Shown: one piece after another, positions 13,215 to 21,551 of the stretch | Layout: every line of letters starts with the position of its first letter | Numbering within the stretch: the stretch's first letter is position 1 | NCBI GenBank assembly: GCA_019118585.1 | Contig: DWYS01000052.1 | Coordinates: 1-35,837 of the forward strand | Reading direction: 5' to 3' | DNA: 35,837 nucleotides | Origin: Candidatus Enterocloster faecavium | GTDB taxonomy: Bacteria; Bacillota; Clostridia; Lachnospirales; Lachnospiraceae | Made by a program: the position numbers and the translations under genes | Notes under the pieces: model-generated | What the model was told of the DNA's origin: nothing | Databases searched by the model: none | What the model saw: only the letters and a program-made list of their open reading frames with translations

Positions 13215-15209
13215 TTACAGATGAGATGCCACCTCGTAAGCATCCCAAATGGTATGGAGAATATTCCCTCCTCCGCTTCTGGCATCGCCGATTACATAGA
13301 CATCCAGGCCGGCTTCCTTAAGCTCCTTCTCCAATGTATGGTCCGCACGGTATCCTGCCGCCAGCACTGCCGTAGCTGCTTCCACCAGCTCCTGCTGACC
13401 GTCCTTTTCAATCCGAAGTCCCTGTTCCTCTGTCTTGAGGGCCCGGCTCCCGCAGTAGAGCTTCACTTTGCAGAAATTTAAAAGGTCAATCAGCATCTGC
13501 CGGTTTGCGTAGCAGATCGGGCCATTGTGATACATCACATCCGGCAGCAATTCCACAATTGATACCTGCTGTTCCATTTTCGCCAGCATCAGAGCGGTTT
13601 CGCAGCCCACCAGACCTCCGCCCACAATCACAAAGGGGCCTTTAAAAGATTCCGGCGATTTCAGAACACTTCCTGCATCCACAACCGGAATACAATTTCC
13701 CAAATCAAACGTAATCGCCCCGGAACCCGAAGCTAAGATCACTGCATCCGCCCATTTCAGCTGCTCCGCCTCCTGAATGGATGTGTTAAAATGAACCGGT
13801 ATGTTCAGTCGATCCATCTGTACTTCATACCACCGAACCAGCGCCAGATCATCCTTCTTGAAATCCGGAGCTCCCGCCAGACGCATCTTGCCTCCAAGCT
13901 GTCCGCTCTCCTCATAAAGAGTCACCTCGTGCCCTCTTTCTCTCAAAACACGGGCAGCTTCACACCCGCCGATTCCTCCGCCGATTACCGCAATCCGGCG
14001 GGGCTTTAAAGCCGGCTTCAGCTCCAATTCCCTCTCTCTGCATGCCGCAGGATTAACGGCGCAGCTGATGTGCAGGTACTGTTTCAGTCTTCCAATACAC
14101 CCCTCTTGGCAGGAAAGACAGGGACGAATTTCTTCTCTGCGGTTTTTCCGTATCTTTTCCACAATAAAACTATCTGCCATCAAAGGCCGTGCCAGGGCTA
14201 CCAGGTCAGTAGCTCCCTCCCGCACTGCCTTCACAGCCAAATCCGGATCATCCATACGTCCTGCAGTAAGAACGGGGATGGATACCTTTTCTTTCAGCCG
14301 CTTATTGAAAGGCAGATACATTCCTTCTTCAAAGTACATGGGCGGATGATTCCAATACCAGCTGTCGTAGCAGCCCACATCCGCATCCAGAGCGTCATAG
14401 CCGGCATCCTCCAGCATCTTCGCTATTACCAGGCCCTCTTCAAAATCACGGCCCATTTCTTCAAACTTCTCGCCAGGTACTGCGCCCTTTCCTAAATCTT
14501 TCATAAAGCTTTTGCTGGAAAAACGCATCACTACCGGATAATCTTTTCCGCAGGCTTTCTTAATGGATTCCACTATCTCAACCGCAAAACGGATCCGGTT
14601 CTCCAGACTTCCCCCGTATTGATCCGTCCGATGATTAAAACACTCCATGGCAAACTGGTCGATCAGATATCCTTCATGCATGGCATGAATTTCCACCCCG
14701 TCAAACCCCGCCGCCTTAGCGATGGAGGCAGCTTGCCCCATAGCCTTTACAATCTTTTGTACTTCCTCCGTTGTAATCGCCCGGCAGATTATACTGGGAT
14801 CCCACCGGTAAGGAATCTCCGATGGACCAATAGGCTTTGTGCCAGGCTTGATGCGGTTTGATACCCTTCCAAAGCCTGCGGACAACTGTATGAAGATTTT
14901 TGCTCCGTATGCATGAACACGCTCTGTCAACTGAATCGCCGTCCGTTTAAACAGAGCCGCATTCTGAGTAGGACATGGCATTGTGCCTGCCGCATGCCAC
15001 TCCACCTCATTCTCTACATAACACATTCCGGCAATAATCAGGCCTACTCCTCCTCTGGCCCTCTCCGTATAAAACTCGATTGCCTTGTCATTAAAAGCTC
15101 CGCTTTCATCTGCAAGGCCTGCAGGCCCCATCGGCGCCATCACATAACGGTTTTTAAGAGAACAGGTGCCGATCTTACAGGGTGAAAATAATTCTTGATA
15201 TTGATTCAT
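13215..15209 (-). CDS. OYE-type NADH:flavin oxidoreductase / 2,4-dienoate reductase (FMN, 4Fe-4S, FAD)
   Basis: The 664-residue protein has the length and order of 2,4-dienoyl-CoA reductase and BaiCD/BaiH. An N-terminal OYE TIM barrel (about 1-345) has EIHAMHEGYLIDQF with H175/H178 near the FMN. A 4Fe-4S motif C364-x2-C367-x3-C371-x11-C383 follows. An FAD domain begins at RRIAVIGGGIGGCEAARVL (about 404), with an NAD(P)-binding Rossmann insert (VIVGGGLVGCETALMLAK). Such enzymes reduce activated C=C bonds of enoates, enones or unsaturated rings at low potential in anaerobes. AAGGAGG lies 8 bases before the ATG. It has its own promoter but shares the promoter element with the operon, which suggests it works in the same pathway. 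Confidence 0.9.
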   Translation of the reverse strand: MNQYQELFSPCKIGTCSLKNRYVMAPMGPAGLADESGAFNDKAIEFYTERARGGVGLIIAGMCYVENEVEWHAAGTMPCPTQNAALFKRTAIQLTERVHAYGAKIFIQLSAGFGRVSNRIKPGTKPIGPSEIPYRWDPSIICRAITTEEVQKIVKAMGQAASIAKAAGFDGVEIHAMHEGYLIDQFAMECFNHRTDQYGGSLENRIRFAVEIVESIKKACGKDYPVVMRFSSKSFMKDLGKGAVPGEKFEEMGRDFEEGLVIAKMLEDAGYDALDADVGCYDSWYWNHPPMYFEEGMYLPFNKRLKEKVSIPVLTAGRMDDPDLAVKAVREGATDLVALARPLMADSFIVEKIRKNRREEIRPCLSCQEGCIGRLKQYLHISCAVNPAACRERELELKPALKPRRIAVIGGGIGGCEAARVLRERGHEVTLYEESGQLGGKMRLAGAPDFKKDDLALVRWYEVQMDRLNIPVHFNTSIQEAEQLKWADAVILASGSGAITFDLGNCIPVVDAGSVLKSPESFKGPFVIVGGGLVGCETALMLAKMEQQVSIVELLPDVMYHNGPICYANRQMLIDLLNFCKVKLYCGSRALKTEEQGLRIEKDGQQELVEAATAVLAAGYRADHTLEKELKEAGLDVYVIGDARSGGGNILHTIWDAYEVASHL

Positions 15210-15277
15210 CTCCGGCCTCCTTGTAAGTTATTTGAAAATTATTCCATTTTTTATTTGAAATCTGTATTTTCAATAAC

Positions 15278-15306
15278 ATCTTACCTTATCGCCCGTTTGT
15301 GTGCAA
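15278..15306 (-). promoter_or_regulatory. Promoter of the OYE-type reductase gene
   Basis: On the minus strand: -35 TTGCAC (15301-15306), 17-bp spacer and -10 TAAGAT (15278-15283). The -35 is embedded in the shared element. Confidence 0.72.
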
Positions 15307-15310
15307 TATT
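15296..15310 (-). promoter_or_regulatory. Shared 15-bp promoter element, copy 2
   Basis: AATATTGCACACAAA on the minus strand, exact repeat of 12988-13002. Around this copy TGCAATATTACA is palindromic but for one pair, as expected for a dimeric regulator. Confidence 0.6.
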
Positions 15311-15351
15311 ACAACTGGACAATTCAAAATTCTGTACTTCTTTTTCACTTT

Positions 15352-15418
15352 TACACAAAAACAGAGACCTTTCGGAAGTCTTAAACCTAGATTGACTTAA
15401 GATTCCGGAAGATCTCTG
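15352..15418 (-). terminator. Intrinsic terminator of the metal-ATPase operon
   Basis: A long, nearly perfect hairpin: arms of about 22 bases, CAGAGA ... CTTAA and TTAAG ... TCTCTG (15362-15418), with two mismatches and one bulge. It is followed on the minus strand by TTTTTGTGTAA. It lies 40 bp behind the ATPase stop codon. Confidence 0.85.
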
Positions 15419-15457
15419 ATATTCTTCCTGCATGCCTCTGATTCTGTCTTAACTTCT

Positions 15458-17323
15458 TTACTCCGCCTTCAGCGCCCGCATAGCATTGATGATCGCGATT
15501 ACGGAAACGCCCACATCGGCGAATACCGCTTCCCACATATTGGCCACGCCGAAGGCGCCCATTCCCAGAACGATCAGCTTCACCCCAAGGGCAAAGACAA
15601 TATTCTGCTTTACAATCCCCATAGTCTTTCTGGAAATCCGGACAATGGAGGCAATCTTGGAAGGGTCATCGTCCATCAGAACCACGTCCGCCGCCTCGAT
15701 GGCCGCATCGGAACCCATGCTGCCCATGGCGATTCCGATGTCCACCCGGCTCAATACCGGTGCATCGTTGATTCCATCGCCCACGAAGGCCAGCTTCCGG
15801 CCTTTTTCCTGAGCCGCCAGAAGGCGCTCCACCTGAGCCACCTTATCCTCCGGAAGAAGCTGTGTGTAAACCTCATCCAATCCCAGCTCCTTCGCCACCG
15901 CTTCTCCCGCCTCCTTCCGGTCGCCGGTCAGCATCACCGTATGGCGGACGCCCACCTGCTTCAGTTCCCGGATAGCTGCAAAGGACTGTTCTTTGATGCC
16001 GTCCTGGATCACGATGGAACCGGCGAACTTCCCGTCTGCTGCCAGATAAACCACCGTTCCGGGTGCGGGGCAGCTTTCATAGGAGATCTGATTCTCCTTC
16101 ATCAGTTTGGAGTTTCCGGCCAGCACCGGCCGTCCGTCTATCACAGCCTCCATACCCCGGCCAGCAATTTCCCGGTTGTCTTCAATTCTGCTGCGGTCCG
16201 GCTCCTTCCCGTACGCCTCCAGTATGGACCTGGAAATGGGGTGATCCGAGTAACACTCCGCATAAGCCGCCAGTTCCAGCAGCTCCTCCTTTTTCATAGA
16301 AACAGGATTTAACTGAGAGACTTTAAACTCTCCCTTTGTGAGAGTACCCGTCTTATCAAATACGATCGTATCCATCTGGGACAGCGCCTCCAGATAGTTG
16401 CTGCCCTTCACCAAAACTCCCTTGCGAGAAGCCGCCCCGATTCCTCCAAAGAAACTCATGGGAACGGAGATCACCAGAGCACAGGGGCAGGAAATAACCA
16501 GGAAGGTACAGGCCCTGCGCACCCACTCGCTCCAGGACTGTTTCAAAAGGAGCGGAGGCAGTACCGCCAAAATCACAGCTCCGATTACCACAACAGGCGT
16601 ATAATACCGGGCAAACTTCGTGATAAAGTTCTCCACCTTAGCTTTTTTGCTGCTGGCATTCTCCACCAGCTCCAAAATCTTCGCCACCGTGGAATCGTCA
16701 AATTCCTTCGTAACCTCCACCCGCAGAAGTCCGCTTCCATTGACGCAGCCGCTGATGATTTCATCTCCGGTCCGCACCCGCCGCGGCACTGACTCACCCG
16801 TCAATGCGGAGGTATCCACCATGGATTCTCCGAAAACTACAGTTCCGTCCAGAGGAATCCTCTCCCCTGCTTTGATCACAATAATGTCTCCCACGGAAAC
16901 GTCATCGGGGTCCACCTGTTTTAAAACACCATCCTCCTCGATATTGGCATATTCCGGGCAGATATCCATCAGCTCTGTGATGGACTGGCGGGAGCGGTTT
17001 ACTGCATAACTCTGGAACAGCTCTCCCACCTGGTAAAAGAGCATTACCGCTACTCCTTCAGAGTACTCGCCCACGCCGAAGGCGCCAAAGGTAGCCAGCG
17101 TCATAAGGAAGTTCTCGTCAAAGACCTGGCCGTTGCGGATATTGCGCACCGCCCGGTAAAGGATATCCCAGCCAACCAGCAGATACGGGATCAGATACAA
17201 GAACAGCCAGAGCAGGGAGTCTTTTGAAGCAAATACTTCCATATGCTGCAGAACGGCTAACGGTATATAGATGATAAAGGTTGCAATAATCCTCAATCTC
17301 ATGGTCTTTTGCTTCTCAGTCAT
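15458..17323 (-). CDS. Heavy-metal P-type ATPase (Zn/Cd/Pb exporter, P1B-2 type) without its own HMA domain
   Basis: The 621-residue protein has the P1B order: membrane pairs, TGES actuator motif (175-178), CPC in the metal-transport helix (279-281), DKTGT phosphorylation site (D323), SDHPIS nucleotide-domain motif and GDGINDAPVL hinge (about 517). The last membrane region holds FADVGVSVIAIINAMRAL, with the Asp that marks the Zn2+/Cd2+/Pb2+ subgroup. The N-terminal HMA domain usual in CadA/ZntA is missing; a separate 72-residue HMA protein is encoded just upstream. With the ArsR gene this is a three-gene metal-induced efflux operon ending at the hairpin near 15.4 kb. AAAGGA lies 12 bases before the ATG; an internal ATG (residue 8) is an alternative. 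Confidence 0.93.
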   Translation of the reverse strand: MTEKQKTMRLRIIATFIIYIPLAVLQHMEVFASKDSLLWLFLYLIPYLLVGWDILYRAVRNIRNGQVFDENFLMTLATFGAFGVGEYSEGVAVMLFYQVGELFQSYAVNRSRQSITELMDICPEYANIEEDGVLKQVDPDDVSVGDIIVIKAGERIPLDGTVVFGESMVDTSALTGESVPRRVRTGDEIISGCVNGSGLLRVEVTKEFDDSTVAKILELVENASSKKAKVENFITKFARYYTPVVVIGAVILAVLPPLLLKQSWSEWVRRACTFLVISCPCALVISVPMSFFGGIGAASRKGVLVKGSNYLEALSQMDTIVFDKTGTLTKGEFKVSQLNPVSMKKEELLELAAYAECYSDHPISRSILEAYGKEPDRSRIEDNREIAGRGMEAVIDGRPVLAGNSKLMKENQISYESCPAPGTVVYLAADGKFAGSIVIQDGIKEQSFAAIRELKQVGVRHTVMLTGDRKEAGEAVAKELGLDEVYTQLLPEDKVAQVERLLAAQEKGRKLAFVGDGINDAPVLSRVDIGIAMGSMGSDAAIEAADVVLMDDDPSKIASIVRISRKTMGIVKQNIVFALGVKLIVLGMGAFGVANMWEAVFADVGVSVIAIINAMRALKAE

Positions 17324-17380
17324 AGCGGTTTTCCATCCTTTCCCGGAGCACCAGGCTCCGGTTAAACTCTCCCCGGTCCT

Positions 17381-17599
17381 TTACCGGTTAATCACACAGT
17401 CCGGCTCTACCTTGCGGCAGACTTCAACCACCCGGTCCATGATCTGATCAAACCGGTCATCATCGGCCTCAATGGTCATCTTCTGCATCATAAAGCTCAC
17501 ATTTGCATCCTTTACGCCATCGATCTTCTTGATCGCATCCTCCATCTTTGCAGCACAGTTGGCGCAGTCCAAATCTGTCAGCTTAAATTTCTTCTTCAT
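17381..17599 (-). CDS. Stand-alone HMA-domain metal-binding protein
   Basis: I start at 17599 (MKKKFKLTDLDCANCAAK), which has GAGGAGG upstream; the longer reading upstream overlaps the ArsR gene. The 72-residue beta-alpha-beta-beta-alpha-beta fold carries C12-x2-C15 (DCANCAAK), the metal-binding loop of HMA proteins. It lies between the ArsR and ATPase genes and probably delivers Zn2+/Cd2+ to, or regulates, the ATPase in trans, replacing the domain missing from that protein. Confidence 0.88.
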   Translation of the reverse strand: MKKKFKLTDLDCANCAAKMEDAIKKIDGVKDANVSFMMQKMTIEADDDRFDQIMDRVVEVCRKVEPDCVINR

Positions 17600-17634
17600 A
17601 GTCCATGTCCTCCTCTTACTTCGGGAAATCCCCT

Positions 17635-17994
17635 TTATTCGTTGATATGTTCCATACCTTGATTGATAATTGTTCCCACATGTCCGTCCGCCAGGGAATA
17701 AAACACTGCCTTCCCCTCCCTGCGGCTCTTTACCAGACGATTCTGCTTTAAGATTCTCAGCTGATGGGAAATGGCCGACTGGTTCATGTTCAGCAGCTGG
17801 GCGATGTCGCACACGCACATCTCTGCCTCAAAGAGCACATACAGGATCTTAATTCTGGTAGAATCTCCAAAAACCTTAAAAATCTCCGCCAAATCATAGA
17901 GCTTATCTTCATCGGGCATCCGCTCGTTCACCGCTTTCACCACATCCTCGTGGACCTGGTAAAAATCACAGCGCTCCACATCTGTTAATGCCAT
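17635..17994 (-). CDS. ArsR/SmtB family metal-responsive repressor (CadC-like)
   Basis: This 119-residue winged helix protein has the alpha-3 metal motif EMCVCD (C60, C62, D63), as in CadC/ArsR. It has a helix-turn-helix at LLNMNQSAISHQLRILKQNRLV, and a C-terminal DGHVGTIINQGMEHINE helix whose Asp/His residues match the alpha-5 zinc site of SmtB/CzrA. Both site types suggest response to Cd2+/Pb2+ and Zn2+. It is first in the operon with the HMA protein and ATPase, and an inverted repeat (18031-18046) lies just before it, consistent with autorepression relieved by metal. Confidence 0.92.
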   Translation of the reverse strand: MALTDVERCDFYQVHEDVVKAVNERMPDEDKLYDLAEIFKVFGDSTRIKILYVLFEAEMCVCDIAQLLNMNQSAISHQLRILKQNRLVKSRREGKAVFYSLADGHVGTIINQGMEHINE

Positions 17995-18030
17995 CTCATC
18001 CCCTCTTTCTTTATTTTAACATTTTATCAT

Positions 18031-18046
18031 ATGAACAATCATTCAT
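18031..18046. promoter_or_regulatory. Candidate ArsR-type operator
   Basis: ATGAA-CAATCA-TTCAT, a 5-bp inverted repeat in an AT-rich stretch about 40 bp upstream of the ArsR start. It resembles the ATGAA/TTCAT half-sites of SmtB/CadC operators. No clean -35/-10 pair could be fixed around it. Confidence 0.5.
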
Positions 18047-18177
18047 TTGTTTATGACTCTATTATATGCTTTATGGAGGGAATGTCAATAGGATTTAATG
18101 AGAAATTTTCTTATTCCATTTCTGATAATAAAACGTAATATATTACAAATCTGTTATAGCTGACAAACCATAGATTG

Positions 18178-18375
18178 ATTTGATTTTAGCCATCGCCCGG
18201 GACCCTTATGTGGTGGTCATTGCACAGAACAGCCCTCTGCCTCCCATATATACGAAAAAGCCGGAGAGCCCTATATCGACCTCCGCCTTTTAGCAGATGA
18301 AAAATATATTTTAGCTTATCCCTCCCAGCGGGCACGCCAGGTTTCTGACAGGATTCTGTCCCGATCCGGCAGTCT
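18178..18375 (+). pseudogene. Remnant of a LysR-type regulator (effector-domain fragment)
   Basis: In one plus frame the region reads LILAIARDPYVVVIAQNSPLPP. After a one-base frame change near 18255-18260 it reads GEPYIDLRLLADEKYILAYP, then SQRARQVSDRILSRSGS. Together these look like the middle of a LysR substrate-binding domain (compare the usual SPLA ... LxDExFIL-YPxQ pattern). There is no start, no DNA-binding domain and no intact frame, so it is a decayed piece. It occupies most of the 383-bp gap between the ArsR and HD genes. It has no partner nearby that would indicate its former target. Confidence 0.6.
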
Positions 18376-18377
18376 TT

Positions 18378-19067
18378 TCAGCACACCTTACTCCCATTGG
18401 CCACCAGTTTAAACTTCATCCCCAGGGCCTCTGCCGCCCTCCGGCACATCATCATCCGCTGGAGGAAAATTTCAAAATAATCCATCACCGTACACATAGA
18501 GTCGTCCAGCACCAGATCCATCTGGATCACTTTTTTCTCCCGGTTCACCCGCACTTTGGAAGAAAGGGCCGCGTAATTCACCCGGTCGTGGGCGTCAAAA
18601 TTGGAAATGATGGGATTTCTCACCCGGTTGCGGCGCACATCGGTCTTATCTGCCAGGATCAGCGCCGCCGACACCACATCCACCGCCGTTCCCGTGGCCT
18701 CATCATGGTGGCCGATGGCCCCCGCGATCACCGCCGCATCCTTTAAATCCATGCCCATCTCCTTTAAAATCCCGTAGGCCAGGATCCCTCCGCTGTGGGC
18801 GTGGTCGTTGCGGTTGATGCTGTTTCCGATGTCGTGCATATACCCGGCAATCCGGGCCAGCTCGATGGTATGCTTCCCATACCCTAAATCCTCCAAAAGC
18901 CCGGCGGCGGTTTCCGCCACCTTGGCTGCGTGCTTCCTGGAATGCTCCGTATACCCCAGAACTCCCAGGATTTCATTTCCCCTCTCGATCAGGAGATTGA
19001 CCTCCTCGCTGCTCCTGACCATCTTGTAGGTTACATCTTTTTTCTCTTTCTTCTTAACTTCCAACAC
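18378..19067 (-). CDS. HD-domain metal-dependent phosphohydrolase
   Basis: The frame is open to an ATG at 19133, inside the PhoH gene, but no ribosome site precedes it. GTG at 19067, with AGGAAAAGAG upstream, or TTG at 19064, fits the family N-terminus better. The domain shows YMHDIGNSINR (His-Asp pair), GHHDEATGTAVD and LADKTDVRRNRVRN, giving the H...HD...H...D ligand set. The HD family hydrolyses nucleotides or other phosphoesters; the substrate here is unknown. It follows the PhoH gene closely on the same strand, so the two are probably co-transcribed. Confidence 0.82.
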   Translation of the reverse strand: MLEVKKKEKKDVTYKMVRSSEEVNLLIERGNEILGVLGYTEHSRKHAAKVAETAAGLLEDLGYGKHTIELARIAGYMHDIGNSINRNDHAHSGGILAYGILKEMGMDLKDAAVIAGAIGHHDEATGTAVDVVSAALILADKTDVRRNRVRNPIISNFDAHDRVNYAALSSKVRVNREKKVIQMDLVLDDSMCTVMDYFEIFLQRMMMCRRAAEALGMKFKLVANGSKVC

Positions 19068-19113
19068 TATTTCTCTTTTCCTGTTCTTTCTCTGATTTTT
19101 GTCCCCAAAGCTT

Positions 19114-20547
19114 TTACAGCCGTCTGCCTCCATCCATGGCCAGAGCCGACCGCTCGCACTCTTTGCTGGTCATGGTGATCTGCCAGCACAGGGGGCTTCC
19201 CTTCATGTGCTCCGAGGCGTAGCTTAAACCATTGGTCCTCTCATCCAGGAAGGGCCGGTCAATCTGCCCCGGATCTCCCAGAAGAATGATCTTCGTCCCT
19301 TCCCCTGCCCTGGTGATGATTCCCTTCACCTGGTTGGGGGTCATGTTCTGAGCCTCGTCAATGATCAGATAGGTCTTGACAATGGAGCGTCCCCGGATAA
19401 AGTTCAATGCCTCTGCCTGGATCAGGCCCCGGCCGAAAATCTCATCGATCTTGCCCTTCAGCTCCCGCTCATCCTCATACCGGCTCTCCTCGCTGGAATC
19501 CACCAGCTGTTCCAGATTATCGATGACCGGCCGCATCAAGGGCGAAATTTTCTCCTGCTCATCGCCGGGCAGAAAGCCGATATCCGCATCAAACTGGGCG
19601 TTGGGGCGGCTGACAAGGATCCGGCGGTATTCACCGGACGGATCGTTCAGCACCTTCTCAAGGCCCACGGCCAGAGCGTAAAAAGTCTTGGCCGTACCCG
19701 CCGCCCCCTTTACGATTACCAGAGGCGCCTTGGAAGCCGGCTGCATCAGGGCCTCCTGAAGGAAATACTGGCCCGCATTTCTGGGGCTGACGCCGTAGGG
19801 TTTTGCCTTCTTGTAAGCCAGGGGCACCACCTTTCCCCCTTCCATGCGGCCCAGCATGGTCTTTTTGGCCGACTGGTCTCCCTTTAATACTACAAACTGA
19901 TTTTCCTCCAGACAGACCGGCAAAGGCTCCCCGGTCTCGTTTACCTGGTAGAGCAAGTCTGCCCCGATCCCCTTCTTTTTAAACTCCTTTAAATGCTCCT
20001 CCGGGACAAAGGCTTCCTCCCGGCCCGTATACTGCTCCTCTCTGCCGGACACCTGCTCCGCAGCGAAATCCTCCGCCCGGATTCCGAGCATCTGGGCCTT
20101 AATCCGCAGCAGGATATCCTTGGTGACCAGGATTACCGGCTCCCGGCTCTCTTTAGGACTGCCTTCCGGACCGGATTCCCCGGCACTCTGCTCCGGGATT
20201 TTCTCTATAGCGCTCCCCTTCAGGCCCAGGCACACCTTCAGGATCCGGTTGTCCATCTTCTCCTCCGGAAGGTCCGGAGGCAGCTTTACATCCACGAAGT
20301 TCTTCTCCACCCTCAGGCAGCCGCCATTTTTCAGGGGCACTCCCTTTAACAGGTCCCCCTTCTGTCTTAAATTCTCCAGAATCCGAATCGCATTCCTCGC
20401 GTTCGCTCCCCGTTCCCCCTCCGCCTTCTTCAGGTGGTCCAGCTCTTCCAGGACCACCACCGGAAGCACCACCAGGTGCTCTTCAAAACAGTACACCGCA
20501 TAGGGGGCCTGGATCAGTACATTGGTATCAACTACATAGGTCTTCAT
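19114..20547 (-). CDS. PhoH family protein with N-terminal PIN domain
   Basis: In this 477-residue protein, residues 1-150 form a PIN nuclease-like domain (MKTYVVDTNVLIQAP, LEELDHLK, ILVTKD acidic positions). Residues about 250-470 form the PhoH P-loop ATPase with GAAGTAKT (281-288) and LIIDEAQN (Walker B, about 394-401), then LGDPGQID. PIN-PhoH proteins (PhoH2/YlaK type) are thought to act as RNA helicase-nucleases. The acidic linker between the domains (about 110-210) is longer and less conserved. AAAAGGAG precedes the ATG. Confidence 0.92.
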   Translation of the reverse strand: MKTYVVDTNVLIQAPYAVYCFEEHLVVLPVVVLEELDHLKKAEGERGANARNAIRILENLRQKGDLLKGVPLKNGGCLRVEKNFVDVKLPPDLPEEKMDNRILKVCLGLKGSAIEKIPEQSAGESGPEGSPKESREPVILVTKDILLRIKAQMLGIRAEDFAAEQVSGREEQYTGREEAFVPEEHLKEFKKKGIGADLLYQVNETGEPLPVCLEENQFVVLKGDQSAKKTMLGRMEGGKVVPLAYKKAKPYGVSPRNAGQYFLQEALMQPASKAPLVIVKGAAGTAKTFYALAVGLEKVLNDPSGEYRRILVSRPNAQFDADIGFLPGDEQEKISPLMRPVIDNLEQLVDSSEESRYEDERELKGKIDEIFGRGLIQAEALNFIRGRSIVKTYLIIDEAQNMTPNQVKGIITRAGEGTKIILLGDPGQIDRPFLDERTNGLSYASEHMKGSPLCWQITMTSKECERSALAMDGGRRL

Positions 20548-20681
20548 GGGCAGGGCTCCTTTTCAACGTTGTTGAGTTCAAAAATCGTTTGACCTCTGTT
20601 GCTATAAGCATACGTCAGAATCCCCGGAGCAAACACCAGCCTGCCGTAAAATCCCTGTAAAATCCGTGTGGAGCCCGCCCT

Positions 20682-21545
20682 CTACAGCCCCTCCTCCGAC
20701 TTTTTCTTCTTTTTCCACTGCATAGGAGACAGTCCGAAAATATTTTTAAATGCCCTGGAAAAATGGAGCTGATTCTGATAGCCGCAGCGCTTTCCAATCT
20801 CATTGACCGTCAGATCCGATACCTTTAACAGCTCCGCCGCCCGGTTCATCCGATAGTACATCAGGAAATTCTGCAGTGTTTTTCCTGTGCTCTCTTTAAA
20901 AAGGCGGTTCAGGTAATTCCGGTTGATGTTGCAGAATTCCGCAATATCCTCCACGGTAATGGCCCTGGCGTAATTATTCTCAATAAAAGATATCGTCTCC
21001 TTAATATAGGTATCCCGCATCCGCCCTGCCTGAGCCTCTGTCTTTCGATTGACCGAACAGCGAATCAGCCCGTCCAGAAACAGGTACATATGTCCGATCT
21101 GATTGATGGAAGAGCCAAACGGATTATCTACAATCGTCATCAGCTCTTCCTTTAAGAGGATTCCATCCTCCCTCTTTTTCAGGTGATACACCGGCCTGTC
21201 CCATCCGAGTCCGGCCATCTCCATATATTCCAAAGCTTTCACCCCGTCAAACTCCACCCAGGCGTATTCCCAGGGATTCTTTTCGTCCGCATAATAGGTA
21301 TTGACCTGTCCAGGACAGATCAAAAAGCCCTGTCCTCCCTCTAGCTTGTGCAGATGGGTCACCCCTGTGGAATCGGTGGAGCTTAAAAATCCCCTGCCGC
21401 TGAAAATAAAGTGAAATAAATAATGATTCCGCTTGGCCGGACCATAGGAATGCAGGGGAACGCACTGCTCCCACCCATATTGAAACAGTGTCAGGTCAAT
21501 GTTCTTATCATTCCGAAAAACGTTAAACTTGTAATTTTTCTCCAT
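20682..21545 (-). CDS. AraC family transcriptional activator of the alpha-galactoside operon (MsmR-like)
   Basis: ATG at 21545 and GTG at 21551 are both possible; AAGGA precedes them. The N-terminal half is a cupin-like sugar-sensing domain (HYLFHFIFSGRGFL ... GQGFLICPGQVNTYYAD). The last about 100 residues hold two helix-turn-helix units (AITVEDIAEFCNINRNYLNRLFKESTGKTLQ and NEIGKRCGYQNQLHFSRAFKNIFGLSPMQWKK). It is divergent from the ABC importer, alpha-galactosidase and amylosucrase genes, as msmR and rafR are in their operons, so it probably activates them in response to raffinose, melibiose or a related sugar. Confidence 0.9.
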   Translation of the reverse strand: MEKNYKFNVFRNDKNIDLTLFQYGWEQCVPLHSYGPAKRNHYLFHFIFSGRGFLSSTDSTGVTHLHKLEGGQGFLICPGQVNTYYADEKNPWEYAWVEFDGVKALEYMEMAGLGWDRPVYHLKKREDGILLKEELMTIVDNPFGSSINQIGHMYLFLDGLIRCSVNRKTEAQAGRMRDTYIKETISFIENNYARAITVEDIAEFCNINRNYLNRLFKESTGKTLQNFLMYYRMNRAAELLKVSDLTVNEIGKRCGYQNQLHFSRAFKNIFGLSPMQWKKKKKSEEGL

Positions 21546-21551
21546 TTTCAC

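Noticed and set aside
4146-15209. The known nicotinate fermentation pathway
   Set aside because: The amidohydrolase and OYE fit loosely, but formylglutarate reductase, B12-dependent methyleneglutarate mutase, methylitaconate isomerase and dimethylmaleate hydratase are all absent, and the tautomerase/decarboxylase/hydratase genes are not part of that pathway.
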